From the NCBI GenBank assembly GCA_028867035.1, contig JAGWHB010000003.1, positions 242,960-306,959 on the forward strand: 64,000 bases of DNA. Reading direction: 5' to 3'. The translations under genes and the position numbers were made by a program. Of this stretch, positions 33,672-42,256 are shown one piece after another (the first letter of the stretch is position 1; each line of letters starts with the position of its first letter). The notes beneath the pieces were generated by a model. That model saw only the letters and a list, made by a program, of their open reading frames with translations, did not search any database and was not told where the DNA came from. The DNA comes from Nitrososphaerota archaeon (GTDB lineage: Archaea > Thermoproteota > Nitrososphaeria > Nitrososphaerales > Gagatemarchaeaceae).

Positions 33672-34946
33672 TCTTCCGTCCAGCAGCTCTGGCTCGGCTA
33701 CGACCGGGTCGGAGGGAGGGCCACACTCGAGGTCGGGGGCTCTGCGAGCTAGTGCCTGTTCCTCGGGTCGAAGGCATGAGACCTCGCGGCCCTTTCCGCC
33801 ATCTCAGCGAAGGAGGCCGGGCTCGCCCCCGTCGTGCTCGACATGGACGGCTCATTGGCTGACAGGCTTTCCGGCTACTTCGACACCTTCGACTACCGCT
33901 CGTTTCTCTACGATTCCTTCAGACTGGAGGAACAGGAGGCGTGGCACTCCCAGCTGGCCGCCGCAGCGTACACCGTGGCCCTGGACCTCACCTCTGAGGA
34001 AGAGGCCATAGTCAACTCGGCCATGCAGGCCGTCGCATCCGACGGCACGCTGTTGAGCCCCGTCTCGCTCCATGACGTGATGGGGAAGGTTGAGGGGTTC
34101 AGGGGATTCTATGTCGACAAGCTGAACGGTCGAATCGGTTCTCCCAGGCTCTTCGACGCCGTCGACGACCAGGGGTTCGACCGTCTGATGCGGGGCAACG
34201 CGATAGTGTCATTCCACAGGGCGCCGTACCCCCAGTAGGCGGAGCTCGCCGCGGCGCTCTTTCTTGCCAAGATTCTGGCAGTATCCCATTCGAAGAAACA
34301 GGCCAAAGGGTTCCTCCTGATGACAGAGGCCCACCGAGTGTTCAGGTCATCCCCACGCCCCTCCCACTCCAACCGTCTCTTGGTCCACCTCCTCGAATGG
34401 GGGGCGCCGATCGCGTTGTCTTCCACTCAGCAGTACTCGCTGAACCCCGTGCTCCTGCAGTCCTGCCCCATCCACGTGTACTCGAGCGACGCCTGGCATT
34501 CGCAGCCCCGCCAAACAGAGAGGGTGTTCCCGGGGAATTTCGTCATTCACGACAGGCGGAACGAGCGGAAGTCAGCCTTCGTGCCCCGCAGGATTCCATC
34601 GAAGACCGGAGATTACGCCCCGGCCCGCGCGGGGAGATATCAGACCCCCGAGCTGACCAAGTTAGTCCTCGAGGAGGTCGACAGGTTCCCGCTCTCCACG
34701 CCCGAGTCTCTTGTGCAATACATTGCACCGGAGTTCCTGCCATCGGACGTGCGCGCGGCACTCGCCGGCCTGGAGAAGCAGGGGTGCCTCATAGTCGAGC
34801 CCAAAGAGTCGGGTTCCGGGCCCAAGGTCTTCTGCTACACTCTCTCCGAAAAAGGACGGAAGATGCTCGAGGAGATGAGGAAACGATGGAGAAAATCCCT
34901 ACCGGATGCAAGGCGGTGCATGACCTCCTCGACGGCGGCCTGGTGA
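33672..34946 (+). pseudogene. Decayed P-loop ATPase-like gene (three in-frame stops)
   Basis: One reading frame carries coherent protein from ATG 33672 (SSVQQLWLGYDRVGGRATLE) through APVVLDMDGSLADRLSGYF, SEEEAIVNSAMQAVASDG, FLAKILAVSHSKKQAKGFLL and a C-terminal winged-helix-like part (YTLSEKGRKMLEEM). It is cut by TAG (33750), TGA (33777) and TAG (34236). The first two stops fall where a Walker A would be expected (CLFLGSKA-stop-DLAAL), and the GKS itself is missing. The layout resembles a HerA/VirB4-like ATPase with a dimer partner downstream. With stops plus the damaged neighbour, loss of function is likely. The ATPase assignment is tentative. Confidence 0.6.
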
Positions 34947-35902
34947 CAGGCACCATAACCCAGATCTTCGGGGAAAAGGTTCCTGGGCAAGAGCATCTTC
35001 TCCCACCAGGTGGCCTGCTCCGCGGCGGCTTCGGGCCACTCCGCGATCATCCTCGACACCGAGCAGTCTTACTCCAGCTACCTTCTCCCCTACAGGCAGG
35101 CGAGGATGAACAAGCGCTTCGGGAAGGAGATCAAGGCACTGGACCTGAAGCTCGAGCGGGTCCCGAAGCAGGCCGGGAAGAAGAAGAGCGTGACCCGGGG
35201 GGAGCTCCTGACGGCTATAGCCGCCACCCTGACAGGCTCGGCGTCAACTACGGCGACGCCCATCTCGGTCCGATAGTCGACATACTCTGTCCGAGCTTCT
35301 CCGTGGAACTCCCCACCAAGGAGCCCTCTGTCTTCATCCTCCAGACTCCCGAGGTGACAGACCTGCTCAACCTCCACGGAGTCGATGCGAACAAGGAGGT
35401 CTCGAAGGGGGGCAGGGTCGAGCTCAGGCTCCGGCAGACGCCTACATACGACTCAGTCCTCCACAGCATCATCCGCGACAGCGGCGCCAAACTCCTGACC
35501 TATGATTCCATTTCAGCCCCGTTCAAGTCGTCCTTTCCCAGCACCCAGGACCTGCCTGCGAGGAGTGCGGGCCTTGCGATGCTGCTGTCACACGCCCAGA
35601 GGCTCTGCGTCGAGTTCGGCATAGCCGTGCTGGTGGTAAGCCACATCTCCATCGACCCGATCAAGGCGTAGAACCGTCACCCTTACGGCGGCGTCATCCT
35701 CGGACATGAAGCAAAGTTCTCCTTCGAGCTCACCAAGAGCAAAGCAAAGCGCAAGGGGGAGTCGGCCGAGGATGAGGACGGGGCAGGGACCAAGGAGGAG
35801 AGGGATGACGCCGCCAGGGCGTTCTGGATCGCACGGCATCCTGCCATGCAAGAATACTCACGGGCGGGCTTGGCCACCATCGACGGGGAGGGGTTCCACT
35901 GA
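34886..35902 (+). pseudogene. Frameshifted RadA/RadB-like recombinase gene
   Basis: Starting at ATG 34886, EKIPTGCKAVHDLLDGGLVT and ITQIFGEK match the RadA/RadB/KaiC P-loop start. A +1 shift near 34979-34985 moves to LGKSIFSHQVACSAAASGHS. A one-base loss near 35229-35233 returns to the first frame (LGPIVDILCPSFSVELP, VEFGIAVLVVSHISIDPIKA). A TAG at 35669 then stands where Trp is expected (KA-stop-NRHPYGG), before VILGHEAKFSFELTKSK. Three separate lesions argue for a pseudogene rather than programmed shifts. An intact copy elsewhere would be expected. It overlaps the decayed ATPase gene, so the two decayed together. Confidence 0.75.
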
Positions 35903-36909
35903 TGGGGTGGAAGCTCAAACTCGTACTCGCGCTTGCATCACTGGCCTCCTTCGGGGCAGGGGCATGGATCGTTGGGGTCGCTTGCGTCATCGCTCTTGCC
36001 CTGACCTTCCGCCGAGGAAGGGTGCAGTCCAAACTGGGCGACGCTAAGGGGCTGTCCCCGCGTTTCCTTCTCGCAGGGGGCCTCTTTATGCTGGCCGCGT
36101 TGGCCGCCGCATCCGGGGGGACATACTCGCCATCCGCTTTTCTGGTTGGGGGGTCCTTGGTTCTAGCCTGGCCACTGATCGCTTCCAGCGGGGCCTTCGC
36201 CGAGGCCATGGCCGTCGAAGGCTCCATAGCCCTCAGGTCGAAGTATTTCCCATTCACCTGGTACGCGGTGGCAGAGCTGAAGACGGGCCCCGAAGACTTC
36301 GCCAGAACAGCCGGGTCTTTCTCGGGGGAGCTCATGGTGTTCACCGACTCAGCGAGGGCCTACGCCTTGACCAGATGCTTCGCCCTGCGCCTAGGCCAGG
36401 CCGAGGCCGAGCTTCTCCAGACATTGAGGGATGCCGCAACGGACCGACGAACCGGGGCCTATCTCCTGCCCCTGGACTCTAGCCAGGCTGCCAGCATCTT
36501 GCGCGTCAGGGTCTCCTCAACGCCGCTCCCGCGGGACCTTGCTACACAGGCATCGAACCTGTCAGGACTCTTGGTGTTGAGCGCGGACGGAGGCATGGTA
36601 GACAGGGCCAGCGCCTACAAGCTACTTGGCAACAAGGTCGCGCCTTCGGTCCCGTCCGGACGAAGCCACCCGGTCCGCCTCCTCCTCTGGGAGGTCCTAG
36701 ACTGCGTAGGTAAGAAGGTCAGGTGGCCGGAGCCGGACTCCTACTCGAACCTCCTCGACTCGGTCATGGCCACCAGAGGCGAAAGGGTCTCCGAAAGGTT
36801 CGCCGAGATGGAGGGGTCGGGGGCCACCGTGAAGGTGCAGTCCCTGGGGGGCGAGAAGCTTGAGCTCACCAGGCCGCAGCTCAGGGCGATCGTATCGATC
36901 TACTCCTAG
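35902..36909 (+). CDS. Membrane protein of unknown function, third gene of the decayed cluster
   Basis: 335 residues. Four hydrophobic segments occupy the first ~115 (LVLALASLASFGAGAWIVGV, VIALALTF, FLLAGGLFMLAALAAASGG, AFLVGGSLVLAWPLIAS). A soluble alpha/beta domain follows with no recognised motif. Its ATG overlaps the recombinase pseudogene stop by one base (TGATG), so it was once translated from the same message. It has no internal stop, so it is either recently orphaned or still used. Confidence 0.65.
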   Translation: MGWKLKLVLALASLASFGAGAWIVGVACVIALALTFRRGRVQSKLGDAKGLSPRFLLAGGLFMLAALAAASGGTYSPSAFLVGGSLVLAWPLIASSGAFAEAMAVEGSIALRSKYFPFTWYAVAELKTGPEDFARTAGSFSGELMVFTDSARAYALTRCFALRLGQAEAELLQTLRDAATDRRTGAYLLPLDSSQAASILRVRVSSTPLPRDLATQASNLSGLLVLSADGGMVDRASAYKLLGNKVAPSVPSGRSHPVRLLLWEVLDCVGKKVRWPEPDSYSNLLDSVMATRGERVSERFAEMEGSGATVKVQSLGGEKLELTRPQLRAIVSIYS

Positions 36910-36995
36910 CGAGGGCAAGCCTTTGAAACTCAGCGTAATTTATAACGAAGATTCAAGGGGCGTCCGTAAGTTTGCAATCCCAGTCAGCGGAGGCC

Positions 36996-38435
36996 ATGGC
37001 CTCAAAGGTCTCCCCCGCGACAGCGAGCCACCAGACGAGAGCGCTCCTGTCGATGGTCGGGGTTGCCCTCTTGCTCAATTACGTCGAGACCATGATCATC
37101 CCAGGGATCTACACCATACAGACAGATTTCGCGACCACATCAAGCATAGTGTCCTGGATCACTTCGGCGTTCCTCATCGTCGGAAGCGCAGTTTCGCCCC
37201 TCTTCGGTAAACTGGGGGACAGCTACGGGAAGAAGCGAATGTTCCTGATCGCCCTGGTCTTCTACACCATAGGGGTGGGCCTCGCCGGGTTCTCTCCGAC
37301 GATCTACTTCCTCATCGCCGCGCGTGCGGTCCAAGGGATAGGTTTCGCCATCGTCCCCCTCGCCCTAGCGATCATAGCGGAGACCTTCCCCAACGAGAGG
37401 ATAGCCACCGCCCAAGGGATTGTCAGCGCAACCTTCGCCATTGGCGCGGCCTTCGGCCTTATCCTGGGCTCGTACATAGTCCAGGACTTTGGGTGGCAGT
37501 GGGCCTTCCACTCGGCCTTCGTCCTTAGCATCATCCTATTCGCGGTCATCGCGCGCTTCCTCCCGAGGGGGAACCCGGGTACCGGACGGAAGGTGGATTA
37601 CGAGACTGTGGTGATGCTCATGGCAGGGGTGTCGCTCGTCCTCTTCTATCTGACCGAGGGTCCCTACGAAGGCTGGACTTCGGAGTTGGAGCTGGCGGCG
37701 CTGGCCGCAGGGGTGCTACTTACGGCAGGGTTCTTCGTCGCCGAGGGCAGGAAGTCCAATCCCCTCATCCAGCTGTCTCTCCTGCGTATCAGGAACGTCT
37801 TCGTCGCTAACATGGTCGGAATAATCTCCGGAATAGGCATGTTCATGCTCTTCTTCGCGGTCGTTTATTACGACCGGCTCCCGCCGCCGTACGGCCTCGG
37901 TCTCGACACCATCTCCGCCGGCCTGTCTCTGGGCCCGGCGGCTATCCTGATGCTCTTAGCCGGTCCGGGCATCGGAATGCTCGTGACCAGGTCGGGCCCC
38001 AAACCCGCGATGCTCCTGGGCGGGGTCATAGGCATCGTCGGATTCAGCCTCTTCATCTTCAACAGGGCCACGGCCACCGATGTGTCAGTGGCAGCAGCCA
38101 TCTCCATGGTCGGGGCAGTCGCCATCATAATTCCCATCGTGAACATGATCAGCGTCTCCCTCCCAAGAGAGACGGTGGGGACGGGGCTCGGGCTGAACAC
38201 AATGCTCAGAAACATAGGGGGCGCCATAGGACCCGTGGTCGCGACCACGCTCATGAGCACCTATGCTGTCACAGTAATGGTACCGGCAGGCCCGGGCCAA
38301 TCGGTTCCTGTGTCATTCCCAACCTCGGCTGCTTTCGACTACATCTTCTACCTCGCCATCTTTGCCTTCGTTGTGGCGATTCTCTTCGCCCTGGCGACCA
38401 AGAACTACGTGTTCAAGAAGCAGCCTTCAGCCTGA
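36996..38435 (+). CDS. MFS drug/H+ antiporter, DHA2 (14-helix) type
   Basis: 479 residues. The first helix VGVALLLNYVETMIIPGIYT, motif A PLFGKLGDSYGKKRMFLIA and motif C-like FAIGAAFGLILGSYIVQ identify a 14-helix exporter. It differs clearly from the MFS gene at 19323. ATG 36996 is chosen; a TTG at 36972 is in frame and lies about 30 nt after a TAATTTATAA box (36937-36946), so that start is possible for a leaderless message. It probably exports toxic compounds. The 3' end overlaps the convergent FMN reductase gene by 23 nt. Confidence 0.9.
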   Translation: MASKVSPATASHQTRALLSMVGVALLLNYVETMIIPGIYTIQTDFATTSSIVSWITSAFLIVGSAVSPLFGKLGDSYGKKRMFLIALVFYTIGVGLAGFSPTIYFLIAARAVQGIGFAIVPLALAIIAETFPNERIATAQGIVSATFAIGAAFGLILGSYIVQDFGWQWAFHSAFVLSIILFAVIARFLPRGNPGTGRKVDYETVVMLMAGVSLVLFYLTEGPYEGWTSELELAALAAGVLLTAGFFVAEGRKSNPLIQLSLLRIRNVFVANMVGIISGIGMFMLFFAVVYYDRLPPPYGLGLDTISAGLSLGPAAILMLLAGPGIGMLVTRSGPKPAMLLGGVIGIVGFSLFIFNRATATDVSVAAAISMVGAVAIIIPIVNMISVSLPRETVGTGLGLNTMLRNIGGAIGPVVATTLMSTYAVTVMVPAGPGQSVPVSFPTSAAFDYIFYLAIFAFVVAILFALATKNYVFKKQPSA

Positions 38436-38976
38436 GGGTCCAGTCTACAAGCGCCTTCAGCAGCGCCTCGAGGTTCTTCCTCTGCTTGGGGTCGACAAGC
38501 TTGAGGTCGTTGTCGAACGCATGCTGCGCGCTCCCCAAGTAAAGATTGGGTTGGCCCAGAGGCAGCAAATTCAGGTCTACCATTATCTGCCTGAGCTGGA
38601 GCTGTGCCCTTGCGCCGCCCCTTACTGAAGTCGACGCGCTGACTATCGCCGCCGGCTTGCCGTCCCAGGCGTTGTCCTCCTCCGGCCTGTTTGCCCACTC
38701 CAAGGCGTTCTTCATCTGTGCAGTGACAGAGAAGTTGAATTCAGGAGAGGCAAAGAGGACTGCGTCTGCTTCCCTTATCTTTCGTTTGAACTCCACCACC
38801 TCCTTTGGGGGTTCTCTTTCCCTGTCCTCGTTGAACAGAGGGAAGGCCGAGACATCGAAGATCTCCAGGGTGGCGTTAGGGGGGAGGAGGCTCTTCGCTT
38901 CCCGAAGTAGGGCCGTGTTGTACGAACCCTTCCGTCCGCTGCCGGATACTCCTAGGATCTTCACAGGCGAAGTCAA
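38413..38976 (-). CDS. NADPH-dependent FMN reductase (SsuE/ChrR-type flavoprotein)
   Basis: 187 residues. ILGVSGSGRKGSYNTALLRE is the phosphate-binding loop of flavodoxin-like NAD(P)H:FMN reductases. ADAVLFASPEFNFSVTAQMKNALEW is the second hallmark, the PEYN-like motif (here PEFN). It reduces FMN, quinones or similar acceptors in the cytoplasm. TTG start at 38976, with a TTCATAAAC box ~28 nt upstream. It is tail-to-tail and slightly overlapping with the MFS exporter gene. Confidence 0.88.
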   Translation of the reverse strand: MTSPVKILGVSGSGRKGSYNTALLREAKSLLPPNATLEIFDVSAFPLFNEDREREPPKEVVEFKRKIREADAVLFASPEFNFSVTAQMKNALEWANRPEEDNAWDGKPAAIVSASTSVRGGARAQLQLRQIMVDLNLLPLGQPNLYLGSAQHAFDNDLKLVDPKQRKNLEALLKALVDWTLRLKAAS

Positions 38977-39093
38977 CTTGAGAGGAAGAAGCCTTGGGCT
39001 CCCTGTTTATGAAACCACCTCGGGCTCGCGGCTGGCCCTCAAGTGAGCCCCCGGTCAGCGCGGGGAGAGAGCCGAAAGAAACTCGGACGCAGG

Positions 39094-39798
39094 CTACTTT
39101 TCCGCGGACATCTCGCGTTCTACTGCTCCGACCAAGTCGAGAAATACAGCGGGGGCCTCTCCGATGGTCCAAGTGTCGTGCCCCGGATGGACATCGAAGG
39201 CCTCTCCAGGGCCCACTTCGAGCTTCGTCCCATCGTCCATCAGAAATCCCATGCGACCGGAGATCACGTATCCTAGGTGGCGGATTTCGCATGTATTGGT
39301 TTTCGCTACCTGCCTCATCGACGTAGACCACCTCCACCCGGGCTCGAGGGTGCGCAGTCCCAGGGTGAATCCGCCGACAGTCACAAGCTGGAGCTTCGCC
39401 TTCGGTGTCACCTTGGTCTCGTCCGGGTCGTTCAAGCTCGCCTTGGAGGCTGACAACTCAGCCGACTCCTTGCCCCTCTTGGTTATCTGCACGACGGCTC
39501 TCGTATATCCTTCCTGGCGGCTTACTTCGAGAACCTTGTTCCCGCTCTTCCTTGCCCAGCTCCTTACGTCGCTTTCCACCTCCGGCTCGTTTGCGCGGAG
39601 CTCGATGACGTCCCCCAGCTTCGCTTTGCGCCACGCCCTGAAGAGGTCGGTCATGGGCGTCGGCGGGCACCATATGCCTTCGGAATCGACAACCGTGTAG
39701 GCGGTCTGACTCACCTTGGCCTTCGGCGGCATTGCGTCTGCAGGGTCTGCGCCTTGCTTAAAAGACGAGGACATGATTTTCATTTCTGATAACTGCAT
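39094..39798 (-). CDS. TusA-like domain fused to a cupin domain
   Basis: 234 residues. Residues ~30-105 are a TusA/SirA domain: GIWCPPTPMTDLFRAWRKAK, GDVIELRANEPEVESDVRSW. This parallels the free TusA at 40390 closely, including TDLF and LGDVIEL. Its Cys motif reads CPPTP instead of CPxP. Residues ~130-234 are a cupin (GLRTLEPGWRWS, IRHLGYVISGRMGFLMDDG, GEAFDVHPGHDTW) with His residues that could bind metal. It may couple a persulfide carrier to a sulfur oxygenase-like barrel; that is inference. It is divergent from the dsrE2-tusA operon. ATG 39798 is favoured by a CTAAAG-like box ~28 nt upstream. Confidence 0.8.
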   Translation of the reverse strand: MQLSEMKIMSSSFKQGADPADAMPPKAKVSQTAYTVVDSEGIWCPPTPMTDLFRAWRKAKLGDVIELRANEPEVESDVRSWARKSGNKVLEVSRQEGYTRAVVQITKRGKESAELSASKASLNDPDETKVTPKAKLQLVTVGGFTLGLRTLEPGWRWSTSMRQVAKTNTCEIRHLGYVISGRMGFLMDDGTKLEVGPGEAFDVHPGHDTWTIGEAPAVFLDLVGAVEREMSAEK

Positions 39799-39878
39799 GG
39801 CCCAGACGATTTCCAACTTTAGGAATCGGCTCTACGGTTTATTACGACATTAGAATTTGCGAATATCCGTGAGTTGAG

Positions 39879-40379
39879 TTGGCTCAAGCAACACAGCTGA
39901 GAACTGAGGAGAACGTTGAGCAGACTTCTAAATTGCTCATCATTCTTTCAAAGGGGACGATGGACATGGTATATCCTGCCCTGATGATCGCGACCACGGC
40001 CGCGACCATGGGAAAGGAGGTACACATGTTCTTCACCTTCTGGGGACTGGACGCCGTGAACAAAAAGAAGGTGAGCTCTATGAAAGTAGCCGCGGTCGGC
40101 AACCCTGGCATGCCGATGCCCAACATACTTGGGATGATCCCAGGCATGACGGCCATGGCCACGAGGATGATGAACGGGAAGATGGCGAAGGCGAAGATCC
40201 CCTCGATTCCCGACATGTTCAAGATGGCCAAGGACCTCGGCGTCAAGCTGCACGCGTGCTCGACGACCATGGAGGTCATGGGAACACCCAAGGAGAAACT
40301 CATCGACGAGGTCGACGACGTCGTGGGGGCCGCCTCGATGATCTCGCTGGGCGAAGGCGGGCAAATCATCTTCATCTAG
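39879..40379 (+). CDS. dsrE2: DsrE2-family sulfur carrier protein
   Basis: 166 residues from TTG 39879. LLIILSKGTMDMVYPALMIA, GKEVHMFFTFWGLDAV and LGVKLHACSTTMEVMG are DsrE2 motifs; the last holds the persulfide-bearing Cys. The Met-rich hydrophobic middle (GMPMPNILGMIPGMTAMATRM) fits the membrane-associated helices of DsrE2. These proteins hand sulfane sulfur to or from TusA. TusA follows after 10 nt, and an SQR-like flavoprotein and an ArsR regulator complete the operon. Confidence 0.87.
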   Translation: MAQATQLRTEENVEQTSKLLIILSKGTMDMVYPALMIATTAATMGKEVHMFFTFWGLDAVNKKKVSSMKVAAVGNPGMPMPNILGMIPGMTAMATRMMNGKMAKAKIPSIPDMFKMAKDLGVKLHACSTTMEVMGTPKEKLIDEVDDVVGAASMISLGEGGQIIFI

Positions 40380-40389
40380 GTGATAGAAA

Positions 40390-40638
40390 GTGTCTTCAAT
40401 ACAACAACACAAAGTGGTGGATTCGAGGGGGAGCTTCTGCCCCGGTCCAATCACGGACCTATTCAAGGCCTACAGGAGCGCTCAGCTTGGAGACGTCATC
40501 GAGCTCCTGGCGACCGACCCGGCCGCCAGGGCAGACGTCACAGCCTGGGCGCAGAGAAGCGGTAACGAGCTCCTCGACATCGTCGAGGAACAGGGATACC
40601 TCCGGATCCTGGTGAAGATAACCAAGAAGAGGAGTTAG
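40390..40638 (+). CDS. tusA: Sulfurtransferase TusA
   Basis: 82 residues, GTG start. The CPGP motif (FCPGPITDLFKAYRS) carries the sulfur-transferring Cys, followed by LGDVIELLATDPAARADVTAW and a final ILVKITKKR strand. TusA relays persulfide sulfur between DsrE2, rhodaneses and target enzymes. It lies between dsrE2 (10 nt) and the SQR-like gene (6 nt). Confidence 0.92.
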   Translation: MSSIQQHKVVDSRGSFCPGPITDLFKAYRSAQLGDVIELLATDPAARADVTAWAQRSGNELLDIVEEQGYLRILVKITKKRS

Positions 40639-40644
40639 ACGACC

Positions 40645-41907
40645 ATGGCGCGCGTCGTCATTGTGGGGTCGGGGGACGGGGGCACATTCACGGCGAACCT
40701 GCTGGCGGCGGAACTGCGGGACGAGATCCGCCATGGCTCCGCCTCTGTCTACCTGGTCGGAGAGCACCTCGCCCACCCGTTCCAGCCAGGGAACCTGGAC
40801 ATAGCCTTCAAGGGCGCGGCTCCTGACAAATACGTGAGGGACGAGACGGAGCTCCTCCGCAAGGGGGTCGAGTTCGTCCAAGACCCGGCCGTGAAGATCG
40901 ACCTGGGCGCCGGGTCAGTGACAACCAAGAGCGGGAGGGAGCTCCGCTACGACTACTTGGTGGTAGCCACCGGGGCCGTCGCCGACCCGTCCAGGATCCC
41001 CGGCCTGGCCGAAGGGGCTCTGAACTTCCATACGGGTCCGAAGGATTCCCAGCGCATCTGGGACTCCCTCCAGGCGTTCAAAGGAGGGACGGTGATAGTT
41101 GCCATATCCGGCGTCCCTCACAAGTGCCCTCCGTCTCCCGACGAAGCGGCGTTCATGCTGGACGACTTCTTCAGCAAGCGGGGGATCCGCGACAAGGTCA
41201 AGATCAAATTCCTCACACCTTACCCGAGACCATACCCTGCCGAGAAGATCTCGCACGCGATCGAGCCCCTGTTCCAGGAGAAGGGCATAGAAGTCACGGC
41301 CTTCTTCAACGTCGACTCGGTCGACCCAGCCCGACGCAAGATCTACTCCCTCGAAGGGGAGGCCTTCGACTACGACCTTCTCATAGCAGTCCCTCCCCAC
41401 CACGGCGCCGACGTCATAATCAACTCTGGCATAGGCGACGAAGACGGATACGTCTCCGCGGACAAGGAGACGATGAAGGTTCGGGGCCAGGAACGGGTCT
41501 ACGCCATAGGAGACGCAACCAACATCCCCGTCTCAAAGTCAGGAGTGGTCGCCCACCTGCAGTCTGTCGTGGTGGCGCACAACATAGTCAGCGGAATCCG
41601 CGGAACGAAGGATGTCATGGGTTACAACGGCAGGATCAACTGCCCGATGGAGGTCGGGCCCCGCCGGGCGATCTTCGTCTCTGCGACCTACACCTCTCCC
41701 CCCACGGACCAGACGCCTTCGATCGTGAAGTATTACGAGAAGAGGTCCTTCTCGATGATCTACTGGCGCGCCCTCAACGGAAGCCTGGAGAGGATATTCG
41801 ACTTGTTCTTCGGCCAGACCAGGTATCCCATAGTCGATAAGGCCGACTCCGAGAAACCTGCCATGACGGCCGAGGTCGCTGGGGGCGACGGCAAGAAGAA
41901 TGCATGA
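40645..41907 (+). CDS. Sulfide:quinone oxidoreductase-like flavoprotein
   Basis: 420 residues. VVIVGSGDGGTFTANLLAAEL binds FAD, YDYLVVATGAVADPSRIPGL and RVYAIGDATNIPVSKSGVVA are the other dinucleotide motifs. Cys residues in VPHKCPPSPDE and INCPMEVG occupy places used by SQR-type enzymes for sulfide chemistry. A C-terminal amphipathic region (FSMIYWRALNGSLERIFDLF) may dock on the membrane. It probably oxidises sulfide or a persulfide and passes electrons to quinone. The operon with DsrE2 and TusA strengthens the sulfur assignment. Confidence 0.82.
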   Translation: MARVVIVGSGDGGTFTANLLAAELRDEIRHGSASVYLVGEHLAHPFQPGNLDIAFKGAAPDKYVRDETELLRKGVEFVQDPAVKIDLGAGSVTTKSGRELRYDYLVVATGAVADPSRIPGLAEGALNFHTGPKDSQRIWDSLQAFKGGTVIVAISGVPHKCPPSPDEAAFMLDDFFSKRGIRDKVKIKFLTPYPRPYPAEKISHAIEPLFQEKGIEVTAFFNVDSVDPARRKIYSLEGEAFDYDLLIAVPPHHGADVIINSGIGDEDGYVSADKETMKVRGQERVYAIGDATNIPVSKSGVVAHLQSVVVAHNIVSGIRGTKDVMGYNGRINCPMEVGPRRAIFVSATYTSPPTDQTPSIVKYYEKRSFSMIYWRALNGSLERIFDLFFGQTRYPIVDKADSEKPAMTAEVAGGDGKKNA

Positions 41908-42244
41908 AGAGGAAAGGGCGAAGGCCGAGGAGCAGCTGACCCTCCTCCAGGCAGAGTTCTGCAAGGGAATGGCGCACCCCAAGAGGATTCACATACTCAG
42001 GACTCTGAAAACCGGGGAGAAATCCGTGAACGAGCTGTCGAAGCTGACCGGGATGCCCCAGGCCAACGTGTCCCAGCACCTGTCCATCCTCAGGCAGTTC
42101 GGGCTCCTAGACACCCGAAGGGACGGCAATAACGTCTTCTATTTCATAAGCGACCACCGGATTGTTGAAGCCTGCGACCTGGTGAGAAGCTGCATCGGGG
42201 CCAGGCTGAGGAAGTCCCAGTTAGTACTGGCCGTCCCCCCCTAG
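41900..42244 (+). CDS. ArsR-family regulator
   Basis: 114 residues. The winged helix is clear: MAHPKRIHILRTLKTGEKSV, then GMPQANVSQHLSILRQFGLL and RRDGNNVFYFISD. Cys residues at ~20 (AEFCKGM) and near the C-terminus (EACDLVRSCIG) could sense sulfide, polysulfide or metal, as in SqrR/BigR-type repressors. It overlaps the SQR-like gene by 8 nt and so is co-translated. Control of the divergent TusA-cupin/dsrE2 region is the natural hypothesis. Confidence 0.87.
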   Translation: MHEEERAKAEEQLTLLQAEFCKGMAHPKRIHILRTLKTGEKSVNELSKLTGMPQANVSQHLSILRQFGLLDTRRDGNNVFYFISDHRIVEACDLVRSCIGARLRKSQLVLAVPP

Positions 42245-42256
42245 GCGGGCGCCAGC

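Noticed and set aside
33672..35902. Stop-codon reassignment (pyrrolysine or selenocysteine) in the decayed genes
   Set aside because: TAG and TGA both occur, and the second gene has two opposite frameshifts; other genes in the window use TAG and TGA as normal terminators.
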